Program-made: the position numbers and the translations under genes
The notes under the pieces: model-generated
Told to the model about the DNA's origin: nothing
What the model saw: the letters and a program-made list of their open reading frames with translations, nothing else
The model's database searches: none
In this document: positions 61,335-64,000 of the stretch, piece by piece
How the letters are laid out: each line of letters begins with the position of its first letter
Numbering within the stretch: position 1 is the stretch's first letter
Source: Bifidobacterium polysaccharolyticum
GTDB taxonomy: Bacteria; Actinomycetota; Actinomycetes; Actinomycetales; Bifidobacteriaceae
Length of the DNA: 64,000 nucleotides
Reading direction: 5' to 3'
Assembly: GCF_016101585.1 (NCBI RefSeq)
Contig: NZ_JACFQG010000003.1
Coordinates: 63,826-127,825 of the forward strand

Positions 61335-62807
61335 CTAGCGGTGCGAACTTGGAGCTTGCTGAATGTCTCGATCGGCCTCTGGCTGCTCGGCGTGGGAGAA
61401 GTTGCGCACCTTCAGGGAGACGGCCAGAGCAGCCAGGATCAGCACCAGGGTGAATATCAATCCATAGTGGGTCCCCTTGGTGAAGGCCTGGGCTTTATCA
61501 ACTCCGGCTGCCTGACCCTCGCCCATGGCCAGCAGGGAGGTGGTGATGGCTGTGGACACGGCTCCTACGATCTGCTGCATGGTGTTGATGATGGTGCTCC
61601 CGTCGCCGGACTGCGGGCCACTCAGAGAGTTGAGCGCGTAGGTCTGTGCTGGCGACATGGCCAAGGGGCAGCCGATCATGAGGATGATGTGGGCTGCCAC
61701 CACCAGGGCCACAGGGGTGTGCGGGCCGGTGAACAGGAGGATGATCGTTCCCAACAGTGCGATAAGAAATCCGCAGCGGACGGGCATACGAGCCCCGAAG
61801 CCGTCGTAGAGCCGGCCGGCGAAGGCCGAGACCAGGGCGTTGATGGCCCCGCCGGGCAGCATGAGGATGCCGGTCATGGCCACGGGCAGGAGCAGCCCAC
61901 GCTGCAGGAACTGAGGCAGCAGATACATGGAGGAGAGGATGACTGCGAAGTCCAGCATGACCAGGGTGGCGCCGTAGCGGAAGGCCGGGATGGAGAAGAT
62001 GCGCAGGTTGAGCACCGGGTGTTCCAGGCCCAACTGACGACGAATATAGAGGACCAGGGCTACTAGGGCCACGACCAGAATGGTCAGGGTGACCGGGGAG
62101 AGCCATCCGAACCGGCTGGCCAGGCTGACACCTGCCACCAGTCCGCCGAAGCCGACAATGGATTCCAGTATGGAGGCCAGATCGGGCCGCTGGTGGGTGA
62201 TGGTGCCAACGTTCTTCAGGAAGCAGACGGCGAAGATCAGGGCCACCACCAGGAAGGGGGTGAAGAACCAGAAGATCCAGTGCCAGGTCAGCTTGCCCAG
62301 GATGATCCCGGTCAGGGTCGGGCCGATGGCGGGGGCGAACATGATGACCAAGGCGCACATGCCCATGACCGTGCCCAGTCGCGCCGGCGGGAAGATCAGC
62401 ATGGCCACGGTGAACATGAGCGGCAGGATCAGGCCCGTGCCGATGCCTTGGATCAGCCGTCCAGCCAACAGGACAGGGAAGGTGGGTGCCATGGCCGAGA
62501 TCACCGAGCCCGCCAGGAAGGCGACCAGACCGAAGATTACGGTCTGCCTGGTGGTGAACCACTTGGAGATCAGGCTGGAGAAGGGCAGGACGATGCCGAT
62601 GACCAGCATGTACCCAGTCACCAGCCATTGCACGGTGGCAGCGGGGATTTGGAAGCTCTCCATCAGGTTGGGCAGGGCGATATTGAGCGAGGTTTCGCTC
62701 AGCATGCCCACGAAGGCCCCGATCATCAGCGCGGCGATGGCCGGCCAGGGGTGGGGGACGGCCGGTCGTGACCGGTGAACGGAGGCAGAGGTGGACGTGT
62801 TTTGCAC
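61335..62807 (-). CDS. MFS drug exporter, DHA2 (14-helix) type
   Basis: A 490-residue transporter. WPAIAALMIGAFVGMLSETSLNIALPNLMESF with motif D1-like spacing, VTGYMLVIGIVLPFSSLISKWFTTRQT (motif A region) and GRLIQGIGTGLILPLMFTVAML (motif B/C). The helix count fits the EmrB/QacA group. The GTG start at 62807 is set by AAGGAG ten bases upstream and gives a normal N terminus. Substrate unknown. Confidence 0.9.
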   Translation of the reverse strand: MQNTSTSASVHRSRPAVPHPWPAIAALMIGAFVGMLSETSLNIALPNLMESFQIPAATVQWLVTGYMLVIGIVLPFSSLISKWFTTRQTVIFGLVAFLAGSVISAMAPTFPVLLAGRLIQGIGTGLILPLMFTVAMLIFPPARLGTVMGMCALVIMFAPAIGPTLTGIILGKLTWHWIFWFFTPFLVVALIFAVCFLKNVGTITHQRPDLASILESIVGFGGLVAGVSLASRFGWLSPVTLTILVVALVALVLYIRRQLGLEHPVLNLRIFSIPAFRYGATLVMLDFAVILSSMYLLPQFLQRGLLLPVAMTGILMLPGGAINALVSAFAGRLYDGFGARMPVRCGFLIALLGTIILLFTGPHTPVALVVAAHIILMIGCPLAMSPAQTYALNSLSGPQSGDGSTIINTMQQIVGAVSTAITTSLLAMGEGQAAGVDKAQAFTKGTHYGLIFTLVLILAALAVSLKVRNFSHAEQPEADRDIQQAPSSHR

Positions 62808-62967
62808 GATAATGATCTCCTTCTTCAGACAAACAGCACGCCATCTTAGGGAGGCGGCAATTTTTTCGTAAGTCGGCATGTCTACTCGCTTCGCCGAAGG
62901 CGTGCCGCGTCGGGATGGAAAAGGTTATGCTCGGGAATGGTCGTCAGAGACCATAAGGAGGGTGCGT

Positions 62968-64000
62968 GTGGATTGGCATGCAGCGGTCTACGGGTCAAGA
63001 GCCGGTGGTTCAGGAGGCCATGGCTTCTATGATCCGGGTGATGAGGAGGAGGGGCGGACCTTTGGTGATCCGGACACCATCTCTGACGCTGCTCTGCGTC
63101 GATTGGGCGGCAAGGCCTACTTCCGTGCCCATCAACTGCTGGATGACCGTCGCTTTACAGACTTGCGCCTGCGACACCTGGGGGCTTTGACCGTCCTCAA
63201 GGGACGTGTGCCCGCCACCTATCAGCCGGATGGCGACTGCATGGTTCAGGCTCGGCTGGACGAGCAGGCCCATCGGGTCATCGACTCCTCCTGCACTTGC
63301 CGGGCCTTTGGGCGCCAGGGTCCTGCATGCAAGCATGTGGTCGCTCTGATCATGGCCTATAACGAGTCCAGCCAGGCCTTTGCAGGATCGGATGATTGGA
63401 CCGGTGACGAGGGTCGATCCCGGTCCGCCCGCTCGACCTCAGGACCCTTGGCAGCCTACATGCACCGGCAGGAGGGTCGGCGGCGGCAAGCCTTTCGTGA
63501 CCGCCAGCTGAGCTTGCTCAAGCAGGAGAACGGACCGGTCGGCGGTCGTCACCTGCCCATCGGCTCAGTCGGACTGATCCCAGACCTGACCAGCGAGCGC
63601 GGAGGCTGGCTGGTCCGTCTGCACATCACCCTGTCCTCCCACGGGGTCGCCTATTTGGTCAAGGACCTTCCGGCCCTGCTGCGCGCCGTTGACCAGGGCG
63701 AATTCATGTCTTACGGACGGCGGCTGGCCTTCATCCATTCTCGTGACACCTTTGATGACCGGGCCCAGGCTCTGCTGACCATCCTGGAGAGGGCTGGCGC
63801 CATCCGCCGCAGCCTGGCCGAACAGGAGGGGGGCATGCGCCGCCGTCTTACGCGTGCAGGATTGGCGGGGATCCGGCTCAGCGACGATGAGGTGGCGCAG
63901 ATCCTCGACCTGTTTGTGGATTCCGGGCTCACCCTGGACTACACGCCTCCTGAGGACTCCTTCCTGCAGACCATGCCTGCCCCCGTGGTCGGCGGAGACC
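62968..64000 (+). CDS. SWIM zinc finger / SNF2-family helicase, N-terminal part (cut by window end)
   Basis: The first 344 codons of a reading frame open to the edge. GTG start with AAGGAGG six bases upstream. The SWIM zinc motif is C-T-C-(9)-C-K-H, as SSCTCRAFGRQGPACKHVV at ~107-125. Then follow HITLSSHGVAYLVKDLPALLRAV and GRRLAFIHSRDTF, typical of the SNF2-associated region that precedes the DEAD-like helicase core in bacterial SNF2 proteins. Divergent from the MFS gene. Confidence 0.85.
   Translation, partial: MDWHAAVYGSRAGGSGGHGFYDPGDEEEGRTFGDPDTISDAALRRLGGKAYFRAHQLLDDRRFTDLRLRHLGALTVLKGRVPATYQPDGDCMVQARLDEQAHRVIDSSCTCRAFGRQGPACKHVVALIMAYNESSQAFAGSDDWTGDEGRSRSARSTSGPLAAYMHRQEGRRRQAFRDRQLSLLKQENGPVGGRHLPIGSVGLIPDLTSERGGWLVRLHITLSSHGVAYLVKDLPALLRAVDQGEFMSYGRRLAFIHSRDTFDDRAQALLTILERAGAIRRSLAEQEGGMRRRLTRAGLAGIRLSDDEVAQILDLFVDSGLTLDYTPPEDSFLQTMPAPVVGGD

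Noticed and set aside
1..64000. Insertion sequences, prophage or CRISPR
   Set aside because: No transposase, integrase, phage structural gene or regularly spaced repeat was seen.

Overview
The window is a high-GC, tightly packed actinobacterial chromosome segment that reads as Bifidobacterium. The evidence is several LacI-type sugar regulators, ABC sugar importers without their own ATPases, many GH43 arabinan enzymes, an LPxTG-anchored glycosidase, and the zwf-opcA-pgl set. A bee-gut (B. asteroides-like) species adapted to pollen polysaccharides is my inference; no rRNA or other species marker is present. I saw no tRNA, rRNA, insertion sequence, prophage or CRISPR array.

Layout. 0.2-3.2 kb: a solitary AbiEi-like protein, metG, and a probable ~98-nt small RNA ending in a strong terminator. 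3.3-11.1 kb: a disaccharide locus with an ABC importer, a fused beta-phosphoglucomutase/GH65 phosphorylase and its LacI regulator. 11.4-15.2 kb: a heterodimeric ABC exporter. 15.2-31.3 kb: an arabinan island with GH43 and GH27 enzymes, cell-surface GH43 arabinanases, an ABC importer, a small membrane protein and a LacI regulator. Six copies of an operator-like palindrome (around AACGTT) lie before its transcription units. 31.3-39.0 kb: a second oligosaccharide island with a LacI regulator, a LplA/LplB/LplC-type importer whose binding-protein gene is frameshifted in a run of 12 G, two GH43 enzymes and a YesL-like DUF624 protein. 39.2-44.3 kb: housekeeping genes (TatD nuclease family, Kup potassium transporter, 6-phosphogluconate dehydrogenase). 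44.3-49.6 kb: a third ABC importer/GH43 module under a LacI regulator with two looping-type operators. 49.6-57.2 kb: gluconate uptake and phosphorylation, a short NAD-type 6PGDH, a GntR/FCD regulator, then pgl, opcA and zwf. 57.4-64 kb: an HD-domain protein, an ATP-grasp protein, an ABC/FtsX pair whose ATPase lacks the Walker A motif, an MFS exporter, and the start of a SWIM/SNF2 helicase cut by the window edge.

How it works together. Extracellular lipid- or sortase-anchored GH43 arabinanases would cut pollen arabinan outside the cell. The importers take up the oligosaccharides, presumably powered by a shared MsiK-type ATPase encoded elsewhere. Cytoplasmic GH43 and GH27 enzymes release monosaccharides. 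Each module carries a local LacI repressor with visible operators over or next to the promoter. The gluconate and oxidative pentose phosphate genes form a separate NADPH/gluconate block. The most unusual items are the poly-G frameshift in a lipoprotein gene, two inverted GH43 paralogues with patches of almost identical DNA, the small RNA candidate, and the degenerate ABC ATPase.
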